Below the pieces are notes generated by a model that searched no databases, was not told the origin of the DNA, and worked only from the letters and a program-made list of their open reading frames with translations. Below, piece after piece: positions 33,201 through 45,129 of a DNA stretch of 64,000 nucleotides. Position numbers and translations under genes: made by a program. Source of the DNA: Cryptomeria japonica (taxonomy: Eukaryota > Streptophyta > Pinopsida > Cupressales > Cupressaceae); contig NC_081406.1 of the NCBI RefSeq assembly GCF_030272615.1, forward strand, positions 184,363,770 through 184,427,769. The letters are read 5' to 3'. Positions within the stretch are counted from its first letter, which is position 1. Each line of letters opens with the position of its first letter.

Positions 33201-34242
33201 CTAGTGCACTTGAATAATCGTTGCATACGTGGAATAATGGGAATATAACGAAGAACCTTGCAAGGCACCCTTTCTTATTTGATCTGTTGATATCTACTGA
33301 TATGAAATTTAGGTAATTCAGTTTGAAAGTCATGTTGTTTGTGATATATAATATGATCATTGGGACAAGCATCTATTGCTTGATACTCCATCCCAATATC
33401 TTTCATAATGGCAGATAATTCTCAGTATGAGTGAGGTAGAATATTTGATGGTGGTAACAAAAACTCACCTATCAATCTACAAGAAAAAAATATAATTTAT
33501 TAATATGAAAAATATTAATGGTACATGATTCACCATTTATTAACTATAATGACATATATGACATACCTTAATATACATGAGATTGTTATGTTAGATAAAC
33601 TATTCATAACATTCAAGTTCACCAACAACAATACAACAGAGAGAAGAGTTGTCTAGGAGCCTTCGTAAAGGGCCTCAGATGCCTTCTCAAGTAGAGGTAA
33701 ATCATTAACAACATCAAGGTCATCTTCATCATCATGATCAGCTGCGCCAGTACTAAATGTGTCATGGATCAATACATTTTTACCATCATCTCATCTATTT
33801 TTTGTGGCTCATGATTGTCATCTTCCATGGGATCATTATCTTCAGCTTCGATATTCACACCTCCATGTTCCTCCACTTCGAAAACCATATTCTTTGGGTT
33901 GTGTTGATCCATATCATGTGCTCTAGGGTGCTCGACCTATATAAAATTGATAAACATAAATAAACCATGATCATGATCTCATCATCAAGTGATTTCTTAT
34001 GTATATAAATTCTTAAAATGATTTAATGAAAAACTTACCAATGGATGATAATCATGTCCCCCTTCAATGTGACCATGTAGCCTACAATGTTTCTTAGCTA
34101 TTTTGATTATAAGTCTTCTAGTCTTTAACCCCTTACAAATTTTGCAGGGACAATAACATTTTCCATCACTTTTTCTTTTCAAGTTAGACCACAATCTAGC
34201 AATTGTCTCCTTATTTTGTTGTTTGCTGATATTGGCTGACAT
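30236..34242 (-). pseudogene. CACTA TnpD transposase (Transposase_21 type) pseudogene
   Basis: Read on the minus strand from ATG 34242, the domains follow the TnpD order. First is the zinc-binding transposase-associated domain CYCPCKICKGLKTRRL with HCRLHGHIEGGHDYHP (34160-34045). Then come an acidic exon (33940-33680) with EALYEG, the core KVLRYIPIIPRMQRLFKCTR and MPVHGSSFKWPHF with NPFGELRSIYSV (33268-33020), and VYMEPLIDEFLELWNVVTMY with KGKFACPFCGPKMKYRHLK (32830-32510). Next are LQIVHMFDTMHIGKNITKIL (32170-32110), HPGGFMVEGYMVYQTMVYIS (31290-31230) and a DUF4216-like end (YYGILDDILECDFNSFKLVL, about 30600-30530). Stops and frameshifts occur between several blocks. The acidic tail continues into the repeat at 30090-30235 and 22343-22200. 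TnpD cuts the CACTA ends. Confidence 0.87.
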
Positions 34243-34852
34243 GGTCTTTCTTCACAGGCAAAAAAATCAGGCTATAGAACTAGTTATATAGAAGTTGAAA
34301 TGCTAGTTATGGAATCACATTTCAGTATAATATACCAAATGAAATTACTTGAACATAGAAATTATGCAAATTGAACCAAAACCATTTAACTCTCCTTTTT
34401 CATCTCAAAACATATCTAATGGCTTTGTGGTGATTTAGAGAAGGTGATATGCTAATGGCTTTGTGGAATGCAATCCTTCTATCATATCTTAAGTTGAATA
34501 ATTTCTAATTGGGTTAATCCATGAGTGTCTAATGTGAATTCATTATCAATGTTGTGAAGTCATCGAGAGAATGGTGATAGTAATCCTTATAGGATCCTCT
34601 CAATATTGTCCAAATCAGTCTAAAAGGAAAGTAACTATCCATTCCCATGCTCATTCATACTTACATGACTAATGCTGCCCTTATGTATCCTAAACATTGG
34701 AGAGACCTTATTTGACTTGCCTAATCAATGTGGTTGTTGTCCTAATGCGAAATACTGAGTTCTACCCTAGCCTTTACATCAAACTTCTCACATCACGTTT
34801 CTTCAACAAAACACACTATTCCAATCCCAATCTTCCTCAATACCCTCAATGG

Positions 34853-35034
34853 AGGGGTATTTATAATGGTTTCAACATACAAAGTCAATGATCATACAAT
34901 CCATTCTTCTAGACACCCTTGGATAAATTACTTGGCTTCTAGGCTTGGGAAAACTAATATGAATTGAGCCAACACCATGAGGATAGGGTCAAGTATCATG
35001 GAAACTAATCATAATATGTGAAGAGGGGGTTCAA
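34853..35034. repeat. 182-bp direct repeat, copy 1
   Basis: Matches 35645-35832 nearly base for base (GGTTTCAACATACAAAGTCA onward) at an offset of about 792 bp. Confidence 0.85.
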
Positions 35035-35644
35035 ACCTAAGTGTTAGCTCTCAAGAATGCCACACTTCCAAAATTGTCAGTCTCAAGACTTCTCCTATTG
35101 GGTCAACACTCATTGATGGCCACAAGGCCAAATCAATGTATCCAGGCTTCAAAATCCTTACTCTAGGCTTGTAGGACCCTACACAAGGTCTATGAACACT
35201 CACTTGGTATTACAATAGAAAGATCCTTCCTCTAGAACTTTTTTTGCAACACACACATCATTGGTAATCATTGTTATGATGGATGGTCTATTAGGATAGT
35301 AAATAAAATGCTTATTCTTTTTCCACCCTTTGAAACTACAACAAGGTATTTGACTTGGCAAAGTCCCCACACATCACTTCAACACCAAACATTATGCAAT
35401 TCAACCTTTTTCCTTCTCAATGCATTTTTTTTTGTCTTTCACTGGTTTTCTTAGTTTGATACATAGGGATATCAGACCTTTCATGGCATCATCACATGCA
35501 CAAACATCCCCATATGTCCCTGTAAGTCTAATATATTAAATACATTCCACCTAGTACTATCTGGTACAAATTATTGTGTCCTATCCATATAGGATGTTTG
35601 CATACCACACTATCATCCTTGACTCATGTGTGTGATGTAGAGGT

Positions 35645-35832
35645 AGGGGCATTTATAATGGTTTCAACATACAAAGTCAATGATCATACAGTCCATTCTT
35701 CTAGACACCCTTGGATACATCAATTGGCTTCTAGGCTTGGGAAAACTAATATAAATTGAGCCAACAACATGAGGATAGGGTCAAGTATCATGGCAACTAA
35801 TCATAATTTGTGAAGATAGGGTTCACACTCAT
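35645..35832. repeat. 182-bp direct repeat, copy 2
   Basis: Second copy of 34853-35034. A following phrase CACTCATTGATGG also occurs near 35109, so the duplication may once have been longer. Confidence 0.85.
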
Positions 35833-38800
35833 TGATGGTCATTTCGTAACTCACCTTGAGTCTACATGAGCTACAAAAGCTTGTGATAAGTATGGATAAT
35901 TGTCTCCTTCCAATCTGTAGTCCTTTCATATTTTAGGTGCCTACACACTATGTTGTTGTTAAGTCCTTTCATTCCATCTTGTGCATATGTATTTTATATG
36001 TAGAAGAAATAAATTTGATAAATAGGCCATATGGTGGATGATAGATGGATGATGTAAGTACTAAAGGTTTGGTACTAGTGGATTTGGTACATGAAGGTGA
36101 CTAGAGGTTGTGGAAGGAGAAATGGTGGAAGTTGGATCTATGGTAGAGGTGGGAGTATATGTTATTTACACATGAAAATGTTAAGCTAATTATACTCATA
36201 AAATAGCTAGGAATCCAACTTAAGGCCTTCTATTTGTTAATAAATTTCTCTACCATTGAGCTACTATCCCCTTTCTTACCATTCCATTGTTGGCTTGAGT
36301 GTAGATTATTTTCAACACCCATTATAAGACACATTATAGGTTCTTGGGGCTCCTAACCTAACCTAGCTTTGATAACATTTTGAGCTACTACTCATGGACT
36401 AGTTAGGTTACCAAGCTATGACCTTCTATTTGTTGTTAGAATGTGATCTGTGACTAAGTATTAGAGGATCTTACTAACTTGGGTATCATACTTTTATGTG
36501 TCTTTGACATGAATCCTAGTAACTATATAAGGATCTTACTAGTCCTAGATCTATGCCTTGTCTTTTTGATATGGTTCCTAGTGAGAATATATGAATCTTA
36601 CTAGTTCTAAATGTCATAACTTTGTGTTTTGCATTCTCTATGTGTGTTACCAATGTTACTCATATTGCCCACTTTGTACTTCCCTTTTATCTCAATATTG
36701 TAGATTGACAATATCATAAGTCTTGAGATCTACCACCTTTCCAAACTTGTAGTCATCTTGACTCTTCAATATCTTGGTGAAAGAATATTTGGTTTCTCCA
36801 TATTTTCCCAAGAGTACATGAGCATAATTTCATACTCTTGCTAAGAGGGGGCTAAATATTGCATCATAAGTTGTATCTCTTTATAAATATACACAAGGTT
36901 TGGACTCAGTTTAGTGGTTGTGCCTTATTTATGCTTAATTGTACTTAGGTTTGAGAATGTTTCCATAATTTTGGTTCATTCCCTTATTCATGATGTTCCT
37001 CATGTCTCAATTTTCTAGGAATAGGGTCTTGGGAACCCTTATTCATGGAAATTGGACCTAAAATTTGAAAGATGAATGTTGGATTCACAAATAGTAGGAA
37101 TTTCCTCTCCAAATTTGGACTTTTCCAAAATTTCAATTTGAAAAGGTGCAAGTTTCATATAGATTCAAGTCTATTTCTCATTTCAAACCCCTATCAACTC
37201 CAATCCACATCTACCAATTTTTCAATCAAGAAATTCAATTCAATTGAGCATAGATCTAAAATCAAGGAATAAGGCATTTAAAGATACAACTTTCTTACAT
37301 TAGTTATGATCAACTACATTATGTTTTTCCATTATGAAAGCATACACTAACATGTTATAGAAACATTAAGGCTTGTGTGGAACTTCATGCCAAGCATTTC
37401 AAAATTGAGGTATATTTGTCATTTTTTATTTACATTTATGCACCATTCTTTACAACTTTTCACATGATTGTCTTGATCATGACATGGTTGTCACTTTATC
37501 TAAAAATATGCTTATCATTATTTAAAGAAATAACTCTTCTTTTAACTATTATTATACCCTAGAATGCATTGAATTGGCATTGGTATAGTAAAAAAACATC
37601 TTGCAATTCTTGCATATTTCTTTTACCATTGGTAAAAATAGTACATTACATTCTAGGATCTCTTCAACTTTTGGTCAGAAACTATTTCTTGAGCTAAGGA
37701 TAGCTTGTTTATGAACTAAATATTCCATAAGGCTTGCATAACAAATTTCTCTGCTAACTCTTGGCCAAGATATAATACAACTTGTTTTAGCTTCCAACTA
37801 GTTTAGTATATAGCTTCCAACTGGTTGAAAATTGATTTACAAAATGGTCTTTATCATGTAATGCTATCTTTGTGCTTTCTCATTGTTGTTGTTTAGTTCA
37901 CCATAGACTTCACACCTTAACATATAATGGTGGGAATAAACCTTTGTCTATTTATATAAAATATATATCTACACTTATTGCATCTTGACCATCACAAAAT
38001 TAGGCCTCCATGACTGCCATAATGTCCACATCCCTTTTTAAACTGTCATGTTTGCTCTTCTTGGTTTCAAATCTGCCTTATTGTTGTAATCTTCTATAAG
38101 ACTATCAATTTTTTTTGGGAATCACCTTCATCAATGTATTAATGCTCAAGTTGAACATCCTTTTTTAGGATTTCTTCTCTATATCATGCTAGGGATTGTT
38201 ATTTCTACTTGGAATGTGATGTCTTCCCATTTGATTGGATTGTCAATCATTGCATTTTTCTCCATATCATCATGGACTAACTTGTGCTCCCTATTATACT
38301 TTTTTGACTCATTCATTTAGACCACAAATATCACATCCTAGCATGCTTTTTCAAAGGATCTAAATGACTATTATTTCCCTTTTATTGAGATCCTTAAGTA
38401 TATTGCTAACAATTTGTCTCTTGGTACCCAAAAATTTCTACCAAAATTGACTATCTTAAAAACTTTATGTTCTTTGTACTGCTGTTGTACTTTGCTTATT
38501 TAGACAGAGTAATATACTCTTTTGATATACTCTTTTTAAAATAAAACCTATGCACTCACTGGTGAAAGGGAAAGACTGAACATCGGCAACCAAGGCATGG
38601 GGGCAACATTAAAAGACTTTCGATGATGTTGACCTAGGAACGACAAAGCACGGGTAGTTGTGAATCAATAGGTTCCAAAATTGGATTTAAAATAGGCTAT
38701 GGTTCAACAAGAAATGGGAGGGATCCTATAGGCTCTCAATCTAGTGTTTATGCTAACTGTGCTCTTGGTACTTGATGAACCATCTTTTGTACTGGAGTGC

Positions 38801-39429
38801 AAATGGACTTAGTTGACCCCATGCCCATTGGAGCATATCCCATAGATCGAGATGGAGAAGCCATGAACTAGCCCCTACAATTGTAGTGGATAGCTCAAGT
38901 AATGGGTGGGATGCAAGCAATTCCTCATATATGCAAATCAATGAATGAAGGTGAAGATTCGGCTACCTCGAATGGTGAAGATTCTACCCAAGCAATTCCT
39001 TATATTATGCAAATCCACTATTCCTCATGCAAATATTATGAAAATCTGAAAGAAATTACTCATATTATGCAAATCCAAGATGAAGGTGAAGATTCTACCT
39101 CGAATGGTGAGTGTGCGAAAGTACCTCGAATGGTGAGTGTACTGTTTGATCTTGCCAGGGGCTGAGGTCGATGCAGAAGCCTATGTGGGATTGAATGCAC
39201 AAATGACTTGCCCTCTTTTTTTTTTTTAAGTAATACCAGTTGTCATCAAAATTTTGACGATTGCGGGCACTTTTTTGAAAAAAAATAAAATTTCATTGCT
39301 ATTGCCTTCTCCGTTGAAACCAAATGTGAAATTACCATCAGAATTCCAACAAATTTGGGCATTTTTTCAAAAAAAATCAAATTTGGTCACAATATACCCT
39401 CTCCGTCAGAAACCTCCATTGGAATTCTA

Positions 39430-40119
39430 GACACATGTATTAGTATACTATTTTGCTTGTAAAGGATATGGCCATAGGGAAGATGAATACAAAATGATGT
39501 CCAGGAATAGAAAAGGTGTTTTTCCTAGGAATAGCAATTCAATTTGTAAAAGATGTAATGCATTTGGGTATAGAACATTAGAATGTAGGAATGTGCATAA
39601 GCTCACCCTGGGTTATGCTAATCAGAGTCCATTTGCTGCTTCAAGAAATATAAATTATATATGTTATAACTGCAATGGATATGGCCATAGAAGTAATGAG
39701 TACATGAAGAAGATGATTCATGCACATGACAACTGACATAACAACTATGCCCAAAGGATAACTGCACCAAAAAAATCAAGAAGTCAGTTGAAACCGGTAG
39801 TGGGCTACAATGGCATGACCTTGAGAAGAAGATCAAATCGATCCAATAGAAGGTTTTCCAGTCATCCAGTTGGGATGAATGCAACATGCATCTATGACAA
39901 TGTATCTAGTCATACTACATAACCTGGTAAAGCAAAGACCTATCAACAGAAGAAGATGAGACCTGCTCTAATGGATACATATGAGAAGAGGAGGGAGTCC
40001 AAGGAGGTATGGAGGAAGAAGGATGCAAACATGACCATGGACCAACACTATGCATTCAATGCACAAGTGATATCTCCTAAAGTTTAAATGAGATGCAGAT
40101 CCTTAGGAGGAGCTACATG
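39430..40119 (+). pseudogene. E6 Gag remnant with zinc knuckles (left half of a split element)
   Basis: The plus strand encodes three CCHC-type knuckles in one frame. ACKGYGHREDEY has the first and last Cys changed to Tyr (about 39455-39500); CKRCNAFGYRTLEC has Tyr for His (39550-39595); CYNCNGYGHRSNEY has its last Cys changed to Tyr (39663-39705). A basic region follows with stops (GYNGMTLRRRSNRSNRR near 39800). It resembles the Gag of E1/E2/E5. The 5' end and 5' LTR are missing; E3 is inserted at 40119. The right half and 3' LTR of what is probably the same element lie at 51690-55619. Confidence 0.6.
40115..40119 (+). repeat. E3 target-site duplication, left copy (ACATG)
   Basis: ACATG before the 5' LTR; ATATG follows the 3' LTR at 51690-51694, four of five identical, the difference being a transition. 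Confidence 0.65.
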
Positions 40120-40896
40120 TGCTGGAAAACGCACACTCCAATGAGAAAATATAGGTGATTGAAGGTATTATCATTGATGGCCACCTTACAATCCTATGGC
40201 ACTGGCAGGCACTGACACCGACAGACTCTACACTATAGTTCACCGACAACGAAAAGATGATTACCGACACCCTAGCCGACAAGATTTTGTTTATTACATA
40301 ATGCATTTTATTGTAATATCTTTTTGTAAGCCGACATGGCATATTGTCATAAGGCTCATATATAAGTATGAGATCTTGTAGAACATTTGTAATAGGAAAT
40401 ATGCATAGATGGATATTATGTGTGAATATTGAGGCAGATTGTGGAATAAGGTTTATGATTATTGCAAGAGCTTAAACCGGTACTGAACCTGGCATAGTAG
40501 ATGCTAAACCAAAGAAGTACATGATATTAGATTTACATAATCCATTTTGTAAGTTAGTGAGACTTCCTTTTGTATTTAAGCAGTGAACTTTAGGTAGTTG
40601 GCCTTCCTGCATGTGCAGGCCCCTATTGTATCAGTAATATTCACTTATTGGCTAGTAAGCGAATATTGTGGGTCACAAATCCCACAGACGTTTTTCCCAC
40701 ACCAGGTTTCCTTGTTAAAAAATATTGTGTTATGGTGTTCTTTCTATGTTGTGTTTATTGTTCTTATTTACTACATTAATTCTGGTTTTCAGGTACACTG
40801 TTTTGGAATGCAATTCATTTAATAAGTTCAGAAAATCCATTAACTAGTTAGATACTAATTCACCCCCACCTCTTAGTATCTTTGGGAAACCTAACA
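40120..40896 (+). repeat. E3 5' LTR
   Basis: 777 bp, TGCTGGAA...CCTAACA, aligned with 50949-51689. C-rich box at about 40857-40880. It ends just before the primer site. Confidence 0.88.
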
Positions 40897-40898
40897 AT

Positions 40899-40911
40899 TA
40901 GTATCAGAGCC
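40899..40911 (+). other. E3 primer-binding site, one base altered
   Basis: TAGTATCAGAGCC; the family sequence is TGGTATCAGAGCC. The G-to-A change would weaken pairing with the initiator-Met tRNA. Confidence 0.8.
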
Positions 40912-40929
40912 TAGTCCTCTATTTTCAAA

Positions 40930-41290
40930 AGCCAAATAGCTTGAGGAAGATTCTGACACTGGTAGAGATGGAAAATTTGAGAAAGCAATTGGAAATAGCT
41001 CTTTCAGACTATGATGCAGAAAAGCTGAAGAATATCAAACTTGAAGATGATTTGAAGGCTCCATGGGAAGTCATTCAGGGACTTCAAGAAAATCTCACTA
41101 TTGCAAGGAACAAAAGAAGAGAACTTTCTGAGAAGATGCAGAGTGATGATGATGAAAAATAAACTCTTAATGACCTTGTGAACAAACTGAGACAAGAAAA
41201 CAGTACAACAAAGAATGAGATGCAAGATATGACTATGAGGTTTTGTAAAGACATTGAAGATAGAAAGAAGAATGAAGATGACTTGGTTAG
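40930..41290 (+). pseudogene. E3 Gag fragment (coiled coil), truncated by E4
   Basis: The plus strand starts RKILTLVEMENLRKQLEIAL, nearly identical to E1 Gag, and continues as a coiled coil. A TAA follows SDDDEK at 41159-41161. It then continues in frame (LNDLVNKLRQENSTTKNEMQ) until the E4 LTR at 41291. The zinc knuckles are lost. Confidence 0.7.
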
Positions 41291-42076
41291 TGTAGACACC
41301 TAAAATTGTCATGTCTAATTAAATAAATATCTTTATTTATCTAATTATTTGAGCCTAATTCTTCTATTAATTAAATAAATCTTTATTTATTTAATTAATT
41401 CATTTATCCTCTTCTAGCCTTATTTCTCATTTAAATAAATACATTTATTTATTTAAATTATCCTTTTCTCTTAAATTAAATAAATACTTTTATTTATTTA
41501 ATTGATCCGACTTCCTCTATTAATTAAATAAATCCTTATTTATTTAATTAATTCATTAGCCTTTTCCACCTATGACACGTGTCATTCATCTCTTAATTCC
41601 TACACTACCTACCCTCTCATTATTTTATTATTTTCTCTACCTACCCTCTAATCATAGCCGACCATTTATCTTTTACACCTCTCAATCTTATCCCTCCATT
41701 TCTTATAGTGTCTTCTATATAAAGGAGATGTTTCCTTCATTATCAAACCCCTGCTGACTACCCAACTACTCTACGCTTTCAAACTTTCATATGCAATCAA
41801 GCCTACTTGCAACCACATTTCCGTTCTTTGTTGAGCTCTTGTGCACATATAAAATCTGAGAGCAAATATATCAAGCAAGATCAATGGAGATAGGAAGAAT
41901 GGAGATCCAAACCCTATTGGACATGTGATGGTATAATCCTTGTGATTTCATTTGATTTGCATTGTCTTAGGTAATCTTCATATGTTATGGTGGATCTTTC
42001 TTGTTGTTAGGCTAGGGTTTGGTGGTTGAATCTATTTAGTCTTTCAATATTGTTGTTTCCATTTTCACCATATACA
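41291..42076 (+). repeat. E4 5' LTR, with palindromic AT repeats
   Basis: 786 bp, starting TGTAGACACC and ending CATATACA. Its first 270 bp hold several imperfect copies of a palindrome of the form TTAATTAAATAAA...TTTATTTAATTAA. TATATAAAGG at about 41716 is a plausible TATA box. The partner LTR lacks one roughly 45-bp unit of the palindrome array. Confidence 0.85.
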
Positions 42077-42901
42077 TTGGGTGAGTATATATTTCATGTT
42101 GATCAACTCTCACTATCTCCTAAGGTATTCAATCGACAGGAACAACCTACAAATAATTTGCAATGCCAAGGAATTGGGTATGAACCACCTAGTGTTGTGG
42201 CTACTAAGTCTGAATGCAAATCTCCTTTAGTGGTGCAAGCATCTCTTGATATCAATAGTCCTAAGAGTGGTTCTAGTGAAGAATCTATTGATTATATCAC
42301 CAGCCCTCTTGAAAAATCACATAGCTTTACCATTTCATCCATTCATTCCATTTCCATTCCTCTCCCAGACTTGGATCAACAAGAATTAGAAAATCCCTTA
42401 CTCATTAGGGATAAAAAATCAAGCTTTGAAAAGAAAAATCTAAAAGTAAAAAATAAAGAAAAGTTGTTTAGTCCAAATCAAAATAAAAAGCTATTGGACT
42501 CTGCAAAAATCAAAGTCAAGGATAAAAATCCTATGAAAGACAAAGAACAAGAGTTGATCTTGCCTAATATCAAAATAACTGGGGGCAAAAGTTCTAAAAT
42601 TTCAATTCAAAAAGAATACTTGTTGATCCTAAGTCTCCATCATGTCATGATACTTTCACTTCTTTTCTCAATCATAAGCCTTCATCACTCATCCACTTGT
42701 TCTACACATAATTTCCCTTCTGACGATACATCATGGATCTTCAATGGAGCTTCCTCAAAGGACTTTGTTATCAGGGATGCCCAAGCTTCTTTAGGTGACA
42801 CACATATGGGCCTATGTAGTCCACACACTAGTAATTCTATCTCAGTTCCTTTATCAAGGAAGACAGTCACTCGAGCTACACAACATTCAATCAAGGAATG
42901 A
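42077..42901 (+). pseudogene. E4 5' ORF, unrecognised
   Basis: An open frame beginning in the LTR (ATG 42026) runs to TGA at 42899-42901. Sequence beyond the LTR is Ser/Lys/Pro-rich (for example KSPLVVQASLDINSPKSGSS and DKNPMKDKEQELILPNIKIT) without a recognised domain. Its last part, RATQHSIKE, joins in frame after the stop to the integrase tail at 42902-43138. It is probably a fusion of a Gag/linker remnant with pol after internal deletion. Confidence 0.4.
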
Positions 42902-43138
42902 CACAAATACAATCATAAGGTTAAGCCTCATACACTTGAGGTGGGTGACTTAGTTCTCAAGGAGACTCCAAGAAATCAACATGATAGAGAGAAGAAGGGC
43001 AAGTTTGAACCAAATTGGCTTGGTCCTTACATCATTATAGCAACCTATGGATCTAGTGCATATCAGCTTTCAACCCTAGAGGGCAAACCTTTGGAGGATC
43101 CTATCAACATCATGCACCTTTGCAGGTTTTACACATAG
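42902..43138 (+). pseudogene. E4 integrase C-terminal tail (Ty3/gypsy, Tat/Athila type)
   Basis: The plus strand encodes YNHKVKPHTLEVGDLVLKE, then GKFEPNWLGPYIIIATYGSS, then AYQLSTLEGKPLEDPIN and HLCRFYT with a terminal stop. This is the conserved end of gypsy integrase (K-P-x-x-F-x-V-G-D-L-V-L, G-K-F-x-P-N-W-x-G-P-Y, L-K-x-Y/F-Y). The catalytic core is absent, so this is the 3' remnant of a deleted pol gene. Confidence 0.82.
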
Positions 43139-45120
43139 CTCTTCAGAGTATCCTAATTCAAAAATACAAAAAAATCAAATCTTTCAATAGAGTCAGACAA
43201 CACTATGGTTCAGTGCTATCTATCCTTTTATGAAAGTAAACATTGTGATCACAATCAAAATAGACTTATACAAGTTAAAGAGACACTAAACTTGAGGACT
43301 ATAGTGGATGTATGTGTCGAGTCTTGGTTTTCTTTTGATTTTATCTTTTTGTTGACATGTCTTTTAGCTTTTCCAGGATGTTTGTGACTAGAGATTTTAT
43401 CTCTAGGATGTCTTTGACTAGAAAGGCGAGGATGGGGTATCGTCACCTATTTTTCTTTGCTATCTATGGATTGTCTCTTAGTAATGCTATGACTTGTCCA
43501 AGGATATGAGGACACTATGGGCCTAGTGTGAACTAGGGCATTCCTTGTTTGTGATGTTTTATCTCCATGCAAACAGGTACAATGACTTTCTGGGTTGAAC
43601 ATATGCCTCGATTGTCATAAACTACTTTCCATAATAAAGCTCAATGATGATAATGCACAGGAAGCTCTTTCACTTTCATATCTTCTATCTTTCATCCCCC
43701 TTTCTTGATTGACCTCCATCATCCTTCTTGAGTCCGTATAGCCCACTATCACATGACTGAGTATAATGACACACCAAAAATATCTGCATTTCATGTAGTT
43801 TTGCACCTGCATTACCACATATAAGCATTTCATACATACATATAGATATCACAATTGCATCATATCCTGCACACAACACATATTAGTACATTTTACATTC
43901 TCATTATGTAAATAGTCATTTGCATTATCATATTCATTTGAATTTCATACGTTCACATTTGCATTTGCATAAACATATAAAACATAAAAGAATAAAAATA
44001 TTACATTTCATTATGTACATATTTGCATCCATATTATAACCATCAAATAGAAACATACATCATAAAAACATACATCACATAGGTACACATGCATATAGCT
44101 GCCACAAGGATGAATCTCATATATATATAATCATAAGTGTCATGATACAATGATGTCAAAATCATATAGCTACAAAATCACCCAAAGGTGTCTACATCAT
44201 CATACAAAATGGTACAAAACTGATACATAGGGAGCCCTCTAAGACTATGATGAACTCCCTCCCTCAGAGCTGCCTGGCCTCGATAGAGTCTGAGCCCTAG
44301 AAGGACCCACCCCAAGACTGTCTCTCCTGTTCCCTCTATCTGGTGGTGGTGGAGGACCCATGACCCCACCGCTTGATGCCTATCTCTTATCCCTCCCTCC
44401 AGTGGTCATCACTGTCCGCGATGGTGTACGGAAGCTCCTAGCCTACTGCTCTGGTGGCACCACTCCATAGTATAGGTCTCTCTAGTAGCCTATCTCCTCT
44501 CCAGCTTGTAGAACATAGACGTATCTAACTCTTGTGTCCTTTTCCACCTGCCTCCTGCCCTCAGTGCTGTCTCAGCCTCTGTGTAATGCTAGATAGCCTA
44601 ATCTCTCTCTTGCTTAGTGTCTCTCAGCTATCTCCTTAGCCTATCCCTCTCCCACTTGAGATCCTGGATCTCATCTGCCTATCCTTGGTAGATCTACCTC
44701 AAAGCAAATAGCTCATCCTCCTCCTCTCCCCCCTATACCTATGGCTGCTCCTATGACTACCCTCGTCCCTGTCCCTGTCCTTGTCCCTGTACCTGTCTGG
44801 GACCCTGTGCTACTGGCATCTGTAATGGAAATCCACTTCTGCCTCTCACCATGTGAGCTTGTCTCTCCTCTCCACCCTCTCTCCGTGGAGCCACTCTCCT
44901 TTCTCCTATCGCACCCCACCTCCTCCGTTGGCCTCTACCTCCACCATCTCCATTATCATCCTCATCACCCCCGCCATCTCCATCTATCTACTCCTCTGGG
45001 CTTGTCAATCATGGAAATAGATGCTCAGCCCAATATGTAGTATACTCTACATCCATCCCTACATCCTCTATCTTTGCCCACATATTCCAAGGAAAGGGAA
45101 TCATCTCTACTAGCTACATC
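43139..45120 (+). other. E4 non-coding region after pol
   Basis: No recognised gene. It includes an AT-rich part (43700-44120) and a pyrimidine-rich part (44700-45000) with tandem CTGTCCC-type units (CCTCGTCCCTGTCCCTGTCC near 44760). Minus-strand open stretches such as 44369-44178 lie downstream of the plant-mobile-domain pseudogene and may be its eroded 3' part, but I cannot support a product. Confidence 0.45.
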
Positions 45121-45129
45121 ACTACTTGA

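Larger units (their letters stand above)
2481..34242 (-). mobile_element. CACTA (En/Spm-like) DNA transposon remnant, split by three LTR retrotransposons
   Basis: Removing the three LTR insertions (6271-12985, 13279-21126, 22344-30089) leaves about 9.5 kb of minus-strand sequence. It carries a TnpD-type transposase, then small exons, then a SET-domain segment, then a Transposase_24-like segment. TnpD plus a second TnpA-type gene is the usual content of plant CACTA elements, and 9.5 kb is a usual size. Continuity is shown by the AAGTC target duplication joining 21127 to 13278, and by an open reading frame that continues across the E1 insertion at 12986/6270. I could not find convincing CACTA...TAGTG termini, so the outer limits are only the limits of recognisable sequence. 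All genes in it are broken. Confidence 0.65.
34243..39420. other. 5.2 kb without a recognised gene
   Basis: AT-rich unique-looking sequence. I see a 182-bp direct repeat (separate entry), short ORFs of 60-68 codons without family features, and a small imperfect repeat at 38945-39140 built from GAAGATTC...TCGAATGGTGA. At about 39196-39420 poly-T/poly-A runs alternate with two related segments (GGGCACTTTTTTGAAAAAAAAT and GGGCATTTTTTCAAAAAAAATC types). The right end merges into the E6 gag remnant. Confidence 0.5.

Noticed and set aside
42026-42076. Start codon of the E4 5' ORF inside the LTR
   Set aside because: The ATG lies in the LTR and the same sequence occurs in the 3' LTR; it is not evidence for a gene start.
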